A stretch of 64,000 nucleotides of DNA from UBA9676 sp963741615 (GTDB taxonomy: Bacteria; Actinomycetota; Actinomycetes; Streptosporangiales; Streptosporangiaceae): contig CAVUIU010000029.1 of the NCBI GenBank assembly GCA_963741615.1, forward strand, positions 434,001 through 498,000, given 5' to 3'. The notes beneath the pieces are model-generated. The model saw only the letters and a list, made by a program, of their open reading frames with translations. It searched no databases and was not told the DNA's origin. This document shows, in pieces, positions 1 through 6,745 of this stretch. Made by a program: the position numbers and the translations under genes. The number at the start of each line of letters is the position of its first letter. Position 1 is the stretch's first letter.

Positions 1-1
1 A

Positions 2-808
2 CTCGACCAGACTCACTGCACGGTGGACACCAAGCTCCGCCGGGTGCTGCGGATGCACGAGGCGGGCGCCCTGGCGGGCCAGCGGGTGATCCTGCTGGGC
101 GACGACGACCTGATCTCGCTGGCGATCACCGCCTTCGCCGCGATGCCCGGCGCCGCGGCCCGGCCCCGGCGGCTGGCGGTGGTGGACTGCGACCCTGATC
201 TGCTGGGCTACCTCGCCGGGCTGGTGGCGGCCGGCGAGGCGGAGGTGGAGCTTATCGACCACGATCTGCGCCAGCCACTGCCCGCTGGCCTGCTCGGTCA
301 GTTCGACGTGGCCTGCACCGACCCGCCCTATACGGCGGCCGGGGCAGAGCTGTTCTTGTCCCGCGCGGTATCGGCCCTGGCCCATGGCACGGGCAGCCAC
401 GTGTTCTTCTCGTTCGGCGCCCGCCGCCCGGAGGAAACGCTGCGCACCCAGCGCCTCATCGCGGACCTCGGCCTGGCGGTGCGCTCGCTCGTGCCGGGCT
501 TCAACGCCTACACCGGCGCGGGCATCCTGGCCGGTATCAGCCACCTCTATCACCTGCGCACCACCGCGCAGACCCGGCCCGCCATCACCGGCCCCCACAC
601 CGGCCCGCTCTACACGGCCGACGCGCGGGCCGCCGCCACCCGGCCCTACCGCTGCACCGGCTGCGGCTCCGTGCACCAGGTCGGCCCGGGCGCCCGCTGG
701 AGCACGATCGCGCAGCTGAAGGCGGCCGGCTGCCCAGACTGCCGGGGCACCGTGCTGCGGCCGATGGCGCTGGGCACAGCCGCTGCCCGGACGGCGGGCG
801 GGCGATGA
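2..808 (+). CDS. BpsA-type (branched polyamine synthase C-terminal family) aminopropyltransferase-like protein, 5'-truncated by window edge
   Basis: The reading frame is open to the left edge, so the start lies outside the window; the GTG at position 23 is internal, because residues just before it (LDQTHCT) still match the conserved entry to this domain. The fold is a SAM/dcSAM-binding Rossmann domain with the two hallmarks of N4-bis(aminopropyl)spermidine synthase: a GDDD loop (LLGDDDLISLA) and a DPPYT motif. The last ~60 residues form a zinc-ribbon-like tail with two Cys pairs (CTGCG and CPDC). The family transfers aminopropyl groups from decarboxylated SAM to a polyamine. The DPPY motif is also found in N-methyltransferases, so a methyl donor cannot be excluded. 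The stop overlaps the next gene by 4 nt (ATGA), so the two are translationally coupled. The substrate is inferred, not shown. Confidence 0.75.
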   Translation, partial: LDQTHCTVDTKLRRVLRMHEAGALAGQRVILLGDDDLISLAITAFAAMPGAAARPRRLAVVDCDPDLLGYLAGLVAAGEAEVELIDHDLRQPLPAGLLGQFDVACTDPPYTAAGAELFLSRAVSALAHGTGSHVFFSFGARRPEETLRTQRLIADLGLAVRSLVPGFNAYTGAGILAGISHLYHLRTTAQTRPAITGPHTGPLYTADARAAATRPYRCTGCGSVHQVGPGARWSTIAQLKAAGCPDCRGTVLRPMALGTAAARTAGGR

Positions 809-1368
809 CCGACCCCGGCGCACCGGGTCCCCAGGCACCGGGCTTCCAGGCACCGGGTTCTCAGGCACCGGGTCCCCCGGCAGCGGGCTTCCAGGTCCGG
901 CCGGCCCGGGAAGATGACCTGGGCGTCATCGCCGGGTTCGAGATCGAGATCGCCCGGGCATCCTTCGGCGACGAGGCCATTGAGGATCCCGCGCTGCACC
1001 GCAAGCGGGTGGCCGGGGCGCTCGGCAAGCCCGGGGAGGTCACGCTGGTGGCCGTGGCGGTGGGGGCGCCCGCGGTTCCGGTGGGCTGGGCCTGGCTGTC
1101 GGGACGCACCAACTCCCTCACCGGCGCCCGATATGGCAACTTCCGCTCGCTGGCCACCGCCGACATTCCCGGCCGCGGCCAGGTCGCGGAACTGCTCATG
1201 CGGGCCGTGCTCCAAGCCAGCGAGCAGGCAGGTTTCGTGCATCTCACCGGCAAGGTGCACGCCAGCAACCTGGGCATGCGCGCGCTGTACCGGAAGTTCG
1301 GGTTCGGGGCGACCCACATCACGATGGAAAGGCGCCCGGCCGCCGGGTCACCCGGGAGCCCGGAATGA
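805..1368 (+). CDS. GNAT-family N-acyltransferase with N-terminal pentapeptide repeats
   Basis: This 187-residue protein begins with about five APG(F/S/P)Q-like pentapeptides (residues 6-30) and then a single GNAT domain. The acyl-CoA pyrophosphate loop region appears as IPGRGQVAELLMRAV, and the C-terminal strand pair as NLGMRALYRKFGF. GNAT enzymes move an acyl group from CoA, or from a carrier protein, to an amine. Starting ATG overlaps the upstream stop and the stop overlaps fkbH-like ATG, both as ATGA, placing it inside the operon. With an ACP two genes downstream and a polyamine-type transferase upstream, acylation of an amine from ACP is a reasonable inference. A shorter product starting after the repeat is possible, but no better start signal is visible. 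Confidence 0.75.
   Translation: MTDPGAPGPQAPGFQAPGSQAPGPPAAGFQVRPAREDDLGVIAGFEIEIARASFGDEAIEDPALHRKRVAGALGKPGEVTLVAVAVGAPAVPVGWAWLSGRTNSLTGARYGNFRSLATADIPGRGQVAELLMRAVLQASEQAGFVHLTGKVHASNLGMRALYRKFGFGATHITMERRPAAGSPGSPE
821..895 (+). repeat. 15-bp tandem repeat, five units, inside the GNAT gene
   Basis: Five contiguous 15-bp units run at 821, 836, 851, 866 and 881, each close to CACCGGGTTCTCAGG. The period is a multiple of three, so expansion or contraction keeps the frame and only changes the number of APG-type pentapeptides in front of the GNAT fold. Confidence 0.85.
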
Positions 1369-2588
1369 CGCGGCCCGGCCCGGGACCCGGAAGCACGGGG
1401 CCCGGAAGCACGGGGCCCGGAAGCACGGTCAAGTGCGTGGTCTGGGACATCGACAACACCCTGCTGGACGGGATCTACCTGGAATCGGGTGATCAGCCGC
1501 CGGGGGCCGACCCGGTGCTGACCGCGGTCCTGGCCGAACTGGGCGGCCGGGGCATTCTGCACGCCATCGCGAGCAAGAACCCACCCGAGGCCGCCGTGCA
1601 CGCGGCCCGCGCCACCGGCTGGCGGTTCGCCGCGTCCGAGTGCGGCTGGGGCCGTAAGTCCGATGCCCTGGCCAGGATCGCGGCCACGCTCGGTATCGCG
1701 ATGGACACACTCGCCTTCGTGGACGACGACCCGTATGAGCGGGCCGAGGTCCGTTTCGCGCTGCCGGAGGTGATGGTGCTGTCGCCGGAGGAGGCCGCGG
1801 AAGCCGCCGGCTGGCCGGAGTTCAGCCCATCGGTGGTCACCGCCGAGGCACGCCGCCGCGGCGAGATGTACGCGGAGCGGCAGCAGCGTCAGGCGGCCGA
1901 GCGGTCATTCGGCGGGACCCGGGAGGAGTTCCTGGAGTCGGCCGGCACGCAGGTGTCGATCGCCGCCGCTACCGGCGCTGACGTCCCCCGCCTGCGCGAA
2001 CTCGTGCTGAGGACGCGCCAGTTCAACACGGCTGCCGGGCAGGCCCAGGCAGGAGATCGGGCAACTGGGGCCGCGGGCCGGGACGGGGACACCGTGGCGG
2101 GTGGGGAGATGACCCAGGACTGGTTCCTGGCCCTGCTGTCCGCCGAGGACCACGACGTGGTCACGGTGCGGCTGCGGGATGCGTTCGGCGACGACGGTGT
2201 GGTCGGTGGCTGCGTGGTGGCACGGGACGCGGGGACCTGGACCGTACGGCTGCTCATGATGTCGTGCCGGGCCATGGGCCGCGGTGTCATCGATGCCGTG
2301 CTGACCTGGCTCCTCCGGCAGGCGGCCCGCGCGGGCGCCCGCTGTGTGCGGATCCCATGCCGGCCGGACGGCCGCAACGTGCCGCTGCGGCTCGCGCTGG
2401 CCGCCGCCGGCTTCCGGGCCGCCCCAGCCGGCGCGGGCAATGGCGGCCCGGCCACCGGCGGCCCGGAACACGGCGGGGGGAGCGGCGGCCAGGTCCCGGC
2501 GGTGTACCAGCGGGACCTGGACTCGGCCCTGCCCGGCCTGCCCAGCTGGGTGACGGCACCGGGCGAGCCGGGTGGGGGCGCCCCGTGA
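1365..2588 (+). CDS. FkbH-like HAD-IIIC / GNAT two-domain protein (candidate glyceryl- or acyl-ACP loader)
   Basis: This 407-residue protein has a GPGST x3 leader (about residues 8-21), then a HAD domain with motif I VVWDIDNTLL (D28, D30, T32), motif II SKN, a lysine in GRKSDAL and the acidic motif VDDDP. A GNAT-like C-terminal half follows, with the typical RTRQFNTA junction. The architecture is that of FkbH, which in methoxymalonyl-ACP and tetronate pathways dephosphorylates 1,3-bisphosphoglycerate and loads the glyceryl group on an ACP. The next gene is a discrete ACP, as in those pathways, but the oxidising partners (FkbD, FkbI, FkbK types) are absent from the visible operon, so the loaded unit may stay glyceryl or be something else. 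It is joined to both neighbours by 4-nt overlaps. Confidence 0.8.
   Translation: MTRPGPGPGSTGPGSTGPGSTVKCVVWDIDNTLLDGIYLESGDQPPGADPVLTAVLAELGGRGILHAIASKNPPEAAVHAARATGWRFAASECGWGRKSDALARIAATLGIAMDTLAFVDDDPYERAEVRFALPEVMVLSPEEAAEAAGWPEFSPSVVTAEARRRGEMYAERQQRQAAERSFGGTREEFLESAGTQVSIAAATGADVPRLRELVLRTRQFNTAAGQAQAGDRATGAAGRDGDTVAGGEMTQDWFLALLSAEDHDVVTVRLRDAFGDDGVVGGCVVARDAGTWTVRLLMMSCRAMGRGVIDAVLTWLLRQAARAGARCVRIPCRPDGRNVPLRLALAAAGFRAAPAGAGNGGPATGGPEHGGGSGGQVPAVYQRDLDSALPGLPSWVTAPGEPGGGAP
1386..1429 (+). repeat. 15-bp tandem repeat, about three units, at the 5' end of the FkbH-like gene
   Basis: Units of CCCGGAAGCACGGGG start at 1386, 1401 and 1416 (the last truncated by one base). They encode the GPGST pentapeptides. 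The sequence is unrelated to the repeat in the preceding gene, but the period and position (immediately after an ATGA overlap) are the same. Confidence 0.85.
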
Positions 2589-2863
2589 CCTCATCCGGCG
2601 CCGCCCCGGTCGCCGATGACCTGCGCGCGTTCCTGGCGTCGGTCACCGGGCGGGACGAGTTGCTGCACATCCCGCCCGGTACGCCGCTGTTCGGCCCGGC
2701 GGTCGGGCTCGACTCGCTGACGGGCACGCTGCTGCTGCGCGAGATCCAGCGCCGGTTCGGTGTCGACGTGGCCGGCGAGGACCTCAACCTGGACTCGCTG
2801 GCCACCCTCGGCACGCTCGCCGCGTTCGTGGAGCAGCGGGTCCAGCCGGCCGGCGATTCCTGA
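2585..2863 (+). CDS. Free-standing acyl carrier protein
   Basis: This 92-residue protein has the phosphopantetheine attachment motif GLDSLTG (Ser44) and the helical pattern of ACP/PCP domains (LLLREIQRRFGV after the motif, then LNLDSLATLGTLAAFVEQ). The start is GTG at 2585, overlapping the stop of the FkbH-like gene (GTGA); an in-frame extension further upstream would run through that gene and is not credible. A lone ACP between an FkbH-like loader and a phosphopantetheinyl transferase indicates a dedicated carrier for one small acyl unit rather than a polyketide module. Confidence 0.9.
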   Translation: MTSSGAAPVADDLRAFLASVTGRDELLHIPPGTPLFGPAVGLDSLTGTLLLREIQRRFGVDVAGEDLNLDSLATLGTLAAFVEQRVQPAGDS

Positions 2864-3651
2864 TGCCCCCCATGCCGCCGGGGGAGAGCGAGCCGCCGGG
2901 GGACGGCCTGCCCGCAGGCGACACGGTGGACCTGTGGTGGTTCGACACCCGGGCCGTGACCGTCAGCGCCGCCGGTCTCGCCAGCCTGGACGCCGGGGAG
3001 CGGGACCGTGCGCAGGCCTTCCTGTTCCCGGCCGACCGGCACCGGTACCAGGTGGCGCATGTCCTGCTGCGGAGGGTGCTGGCCGGTTACACCGGTGCCG
3101 CACCCGGCCGGCTGCGGCTGGGGAGACAGGCGTGCTCCCGCTGTGGAGGGCCGTCAGGCAAGCCCGTCCTGCTGCCCGGGTCGGGCCCATCGCCCGCCGA
3201 TCCGGTGCCGCCGCTCACCGGTCCCGACCCGCCCGGTGGGTGCGCGGTCCCGTCGTTCTCGCTCACGCATTCCGGCGACACGGTGGTCATCGCCGTCGCC
3301 GGACGTGCGGTCGGGGTCGACGTGGAACGAGATGCGGCCGGGTGCGTCTGCCCGCTGGCCGGAACGCTGCATTCCGCCGACGCCGCCCGGATGGCGGGGC
3401 TGGACGAGCGGGAAAGGCACGAGGCGATCATGACCTGCTGGGTCCGGGCCGAGGCCGTGCTCAAATGCGCCGGGCAGGGCATCGGGCACGGGCTCGGCGG
3501 CTTCCCGGTGCAGCCCGGCCATGCCGGGGACCTCGGTGTACACGGGTGCACGGTGCGCCAGCTGCTTGCCCCGCCGGGTTACCGGGCCGCGGTCGCGCTG
3601 GCAGGCACCTGCGCGCTTACGCTCCGGGCCCGCCCGGGGCCACGCCGGTAA
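2863..3651 (+). CDS. Sfp-type 4'-phosphopantetheinyl transferase
   Basis: The protein converts apo-ACP to holo-ACP using CoA. Visible motifs are GKPVL (about residue 99), SFSLTHSGD (131-139), GVDVE with Mg2+ ligands D153 and E155, and WVRAEAVLK (193-201), a variant of the usual WxxKEAxxK in which the first lysine is replaced. There is an extra Cys pair (CSRC, 91-94) before the GKP motif. The 262-residue length fits the Sfp class. The ATG overlaps the ACP stop (TGATG), so it is made together with its likely substrate. It ends the overlapping operon. Confidence 0.88.
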   Translation: MPPMPPGESEPPGDGLPAGDTVDLWWFDTRAVTVSAAGLASLDAGERDRAQAFLFPADRHRYQVAHVLLRRVLAGYTGAAPGRLRLGRQACSRCGGPSGKPVLLPGSGPSPADPVPPLTGPDPPGGCAVPSFSLTHSGDTVVIAVAGRAVGVDVERDAAGCVCPLAGTLHSADAARMAGLDERERHEAIMTCWVRAEAVLKCAGQGIGHGLGGFPVQPGHAGDLGVHGCTVRQLLAPPGYRAAVALAGTCALTLRARPGPRR

Positions 3652-3687
3652 TCTCGATGCACAGGGACATCCGGCGCGGAGGTGCTC

Positions 3688-4872
3688 ATGACGGCCGTTT
3701 TCACGATCGATGCCTGCCGGACCCCGGTAGGGAAGATCAAGGGCTCGCTGGCTTCGGTCCGGCCCGATCACCTGACGGCCGACGTGATCGGGGCGCTGCT
3801 GTCCCGCAACCCATGGCTGGACCCGGCCCGGATCGATGACGTCTACTGGGGCGCGGCGAACCAGGCGGGGGAGGACAACCGGAACGTGGCCCGGATGGGC
3901 GTGCTCCTGGCCGGCCTGCCGGTGGAGGTGCCCGGCGCGACCGTGAACCGGCTGTGCGGTTCGGGCATGGAGGCGATCGCCAGTGCCGCCCGGACGATCG
4001 CGGCAGGTGAGGCTGACATCTGCCTGGCCGGCGGCGTCGAGTCCATGACGCGCGCCCCGTTCGTGCTGCCGCGCGCATCCGAGCCGTTCCCGCGGGAGAC
4101 CGGGGTCGCCGACACCCGGCTGGGCTGGCGGCTGGTGAGTCCGAGGATGACGGAGATGTACCCGCCGATCAGCCTGGGTGAGACGGCGGAAAACGTGGCC
4201 GAGCGCTACCACGTCAGCCGGGAACGGCAGGACGAGTTCGCGCTCCGCAGCCACCAGCGGGCGGCCCGGGCGGAGCAGGAAGGCCGGTTCGGCGGCGAGA
4301 TCGTGCCGGTCACCACCGGCGCCGGCGACGTGGGTCGCGACGAGGGGATCAGGCCCGGGCTGACCATGGACGAGCTGGCGGCCAAGCGGCCCGCGTTCCG
4401 CAAGGGCGGCACGGTGACCGGCGGCAACTCCTCGCCACTCAACGACGGAGCGGCGTGCCTGCTGCTGGTCTCTGAGCGGGTTCTCGCCGCCAGCGGTGCT
4501 GCCCCGCTGGCCCGGTACGTGAGCACCGCGGCGGCCGGCGTGCACCCCGACTACATGGGAGTGGGGCCGGTTCCGGCACTGGCCAAGGTGCTCGGCCGGG
4601 TCGGCTGGCAGCTGGAAGGCCTCGATCTGATCGAGGTCAACGAGGCGTTCGCGGCCCAGGCCGTGGCGGTAGCCGACGAGCTCAAGCTCGACCCCGACCG
4701 GCTGAACGTCAACGGCGGGGCCATCGCGATCGGCCACCCCCTCGGCTGCTCGGGCGCGCGGATCACCACCACCCTGCTGCACGAGTTGCGCCGCAGGGAC
4801 GCCGCACGCGCGGCAGCCAGCATGTGCATCGGCGTCGGGCAGGGCATCGCCACCCTGTGGGAGTCCGCCTGA
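3688..4872 (+). CDS. Thiolase (acetyl-CoA acyltransferase family)
   Basis: The 394-residue thiolase has all three catalytic residues: Cys90 in NRLCGSGM, His350 in GHPLGCSG and Cys380 in SMCIGVG, plus the NEAFAAQ motif. It cleaves or forms 3-oxoacyl-CoA thioesters; degradative or biosynthetic direction cannot be read from sequence. ATG 3688 is chosen because GGAGG lies at 3678-3682, five bases upstream; the GTG at 3682 overlaps this ribosome site. It follows the carrier-protein operon by 36 nt on the same strand, so it may be co-transcribed, yet it has its own strong ribosome site. Confidence 0.9.
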   Translation: MTAVFTIDACRTPVGKIKGSLASVRPDHLTADVIGALLSRNPWLDPARIDDVYWGAANQAGEDNRNVARMGVLLAGLPVEVPGATVNRLCGSGMEAIASAARTIAAGEADICLAGGVESMTRAPFVLPRASEPFPRETGVADTRLGWRLVSPRMTEMYPPISLGETAENVAERYHVSRERQDEFALRSHQRAARAEQEGRFGGEIVPVTTGAGDVGRDEGIRPGLTMDELAAKRPAFRKGGTVTGGNSSPLNDGAACLLLVSERVLAASGAAPLARYVSTAAAGVHPDYMGVGPVPALAKVLGRVGWQLEGLDLIEVNEAFAAQAVAVADELKLDPDRLNVNGGAIAIGHPLGCSGARITTTLLHELRRRDAARAAASMCIGVGQGIATLWESA

Positions 4873-4893
4873 CCGGGAGCCGCCTGCGGACCT

Positions 4894-4908
4894 GACCCGG
4901 GCCGGGTC
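4894..4908. terminator. Short perfect inverted repeat between convergent genes
   Basis: GACCCG-GGC-CGGGTC sits exactly between the thiolase stop and the stop codon of the minus-strand HesB-like gene. There is no T-tract on either side, so it is only a weak candidate for bidirectional termination. Confidence 0.3.
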
Positions 4909-5195
4909 TAGCCAGGCTGGGGCGAGACGCTGAACGCCACGCCGCCCTGGTCATCGACCTCGGCGTCGAGTGCCTTGTCGGCGAGCGCCTCGGCAGCGCC
5001 TTCGGCGAGGAACACCCGGGCACCGTCGGCCTCGATCACCTGATCGCCTGCCGCGGGGGTCTCCGCCAGCGCCAGCTGGAAGGGCGGGACGCCCTCGCCC
5101 TGACCCATGATGCGCAGCCCGGTGTCAGGCGGCTGCTCCGGCTGCGAGGTCAGGGCCCGGATGGCCGTGACCGCGTTGTTGGTGAGCGTGAGCAT
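4908..5195 (-). CDS. HesB/IscA-fold protein lacking all cysteines
   Basis: The 95-residue protein starts MLTLTNNAVTAIRAL and has the GLRIM, FQLALAETPAAGDQVIE and FSVSPQPG blocks of the HesB/IscA (iron-sulfur biogenesis) fold. A-type carriers bind iron-sulfur clusters through three cysteines (one central, two in a C-terminal CGCG motif); none is present here, and the protein contains no Cys at all. It therefore cannot act as a normal cluster carrier, although the fold is kept. The start ATG at 5195 has GGGAG nine bases upstream. It is divergent from the P450 gene across a 183-nt region. Confidence 0.75.
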   Translation of the reverse strand: MLTLTNNAVTAIRALTSQPEQPPDTGLRIMGQGEGVPPFQLALAETPAAGDQVIEADGARVFLAEGAAEALADKALDAEVDDQGGVAFSVSPQPG

Positions 5196-5378
5196 GATCT
5201 GCTCCCTCCCATTCGCTGTTCGCTGCTCAGGAGTTGTGCACCCTACCCAGTCAGCGCCAGCACATACCTGCGGTGATGGTAGAACCGGGTACACACCCAT
5301 CCGGGGCATCAGCGTCGAATGGGTGCCAGGGATGAGCGGGTTCCAGCGTGATGCCGGTGCCAGCGGTGAGGAGCTGTC
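5196..5378. promoter_or_regulatory. Divergent promoter region between HesB-like gene and P450
   Basis: On the minus strand a TAGGGT -10-like hexamer lies at 5245-5240, about 45 bases before the HesB-like ATG. On the plus strand TAGAAC at 5280 could serve the P450. Convincing -35 boxes were not found for either. Confidence 0.3.
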
Positions 5379-6617
5379 GTGGCGATCGTGACCGAACTCG
5401 AACTTCCCGTGTTCGACTACCTGGCCGATGACCTGACCGGCGAGGTCTACCACCAGCGGCTCGCGGAGGTGCGCAGCCAGGGCTGGCTTGCCTCGTCCCC
5501 GCTGTCCTATGTCGTGCTCGACCGGGAGGCGGGCGAGTTCTTCCTGCGCTCCAAGGGGACAGCCTTCCCCGGGCGGGAGATCGCCGATCTGTTCGGTGTC
5601 AGCGGCGGGCGGCTGCGCGAGGAGATCGACGCCAATATCCTGAATCAGAACGGCGCCCAGCACCGGCGGCTGCGCGCCCTGGTCGGGCCCGCCTTCAGCC
5701 CGCGGGCGGCCGACGCGTGGCGCCCGGTGATGCGTGGCTATCTGCAGCAGCTGTGGGCAGACATCGAGCCGGCCACATCGGCCGAGTTCGTCGCCGCCGT
5801 CGCCAAGCCCTATCCCGCGCTGACCATCACGGCCGTGCTCGGCGCGCCGGAGGAGGACGCCCTCCGGCTGCACGACTGGTCACACTGGGTGCAGCGCCAG
5901 TTCGACATCCGGGCGCTGGCCGGCGATCTGGCACGGATCGAGCGGGCGACCTCGGAACTCTACGACTACGTCGAAGCACTGCTGGAACAGCGGCAGAGCG
6001 CGCCCGCCAACGATCTGCTGTCCACCCTGCTGGCCGCGCGGGAGCAGGGAGACCGGCTGTCCCACCCCGAATGCGTCAACCTGGTGCTGGACGTGCTCGC
6101 CGGGGGGATCGACACCACCCAGAGCCAGCTGGCCCACGCCATGCGGCTGTTCGCCGAGCATCCGGACCAGTGGGCACTGCTGGCCCGGCGCCCGGAACTG
6201 ACCCGCCAGGCCGTGACCGAGGTGCTGCGGTTCGAGCCGATCACGCCGTTCACCGCCCGCATCTGCGTCGACCAGGTGGAGCACCGGGGGGTGGTGTTCC
6301 CGGCCGGGACCATCGTGGCGGTGTGCGCCGAGCGGGCCAACCGCGAGCAGTCCGACGGCGGGCCGGGCCGGGCCGGGGACGGCGACGGTGAGCGGTTCGA
6401 CATCACGGTGAGCCGCGAGGACAGGCTGCTCACCTTCGGCGCGGGCCCGCACTACTGCCTGGGCGCCAACCTGGCCCGGGCGGAGCTCGAGGAGGCGCTG
6501 GCGTTCCTGGTGCCACGCATGCCCGGGCTGGCCCTGGACGGCCCGGCGGATCTCGGCGGCGTGGAAGGGATCTACGGGATCAATGCCCTGCCCCTGCGCT
6601 GGTCGGCCGGGAACTAG
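5379..6617 (+). CDS. Cytochrome P450 monooxygenase
   Basis: The 412-residue bacterial class I-type P450 has an I-helix motif LAGGIDTT, the K-helix ExxR in TEVLRFEP and the heme-binding loop FGAGPHYCLG with Cys360 as the iron ligand. It hydroxylates or otherwise oxidises a small molecule using electrons from ferredoxin; no ferredoxin or reductase gene is nearby, so its redox partner is elsewhere. The GTG start has GAGGAG upstream. A low-complexity insertion rich in Gly/Asp (SDGGPGRAGDGDG) precedes the heme loop, where many P450s have a conserved arginine-containing stretch. The substrate is unknown. Confidence 0.92.
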   Translation: MAIVTELELPVFDYLADDLTGEVYHQRLAEVRSQGWLASSPLSYVVLDREAGEFFLRSKGTAFPGREIADLFGVSGGRLREEIDANILNQNGAQHRRLRALVGPAFSPRAADAWRPVMRGYLQQLWADIEPATSAEFVAAVAKPYPALTITAVLGAPEEDALRLHDWSHWVQRQFDIRALAGDLARIERATSELYDYVEALLEQRQSAPANDLLSTLLAAREQGDRLSHPECVNLVLDVLAGGIDTTQSQLAHAMRLFAEHPDQWALLARRPELTRQAVTEVLRFEPITPFTARICVDQVEHRGVVFPAGTIVAVCAERANREQSDGGPGRAGDGDGERFDITVSREDRLLTFGAGPHYCLGANLARAELEEALAFLVPRMPGLALDGPADLGGVEGIYGINALPLRWSAGN

Positions 6618-6695
6618 GTCGGCCGGGATCAGGGCGGCCGGAACTCGGGCGGCCGCCGCGCAGGAGCCGGGAGCCACTGCGCGGCAGCCGTTCGG

Positions 6696-6728
6696 CACCG
6701 GCAAAGCCGTCAGCCTGGCAGGCCGGTG
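6696..6728. terminator. Candidate bidirectional terminator between P450 and GH3 genes
   Basis: CACCGGC at 6696-6702 pairs perfectly with GCCGGTG at 6722-6728, with a partly self-complementary interior. It lies between two convergent stops. No T-run is present. Confidence 0.35.
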
Positions 6729-6745
6729 ACCCGGCTGCGGGCTGG

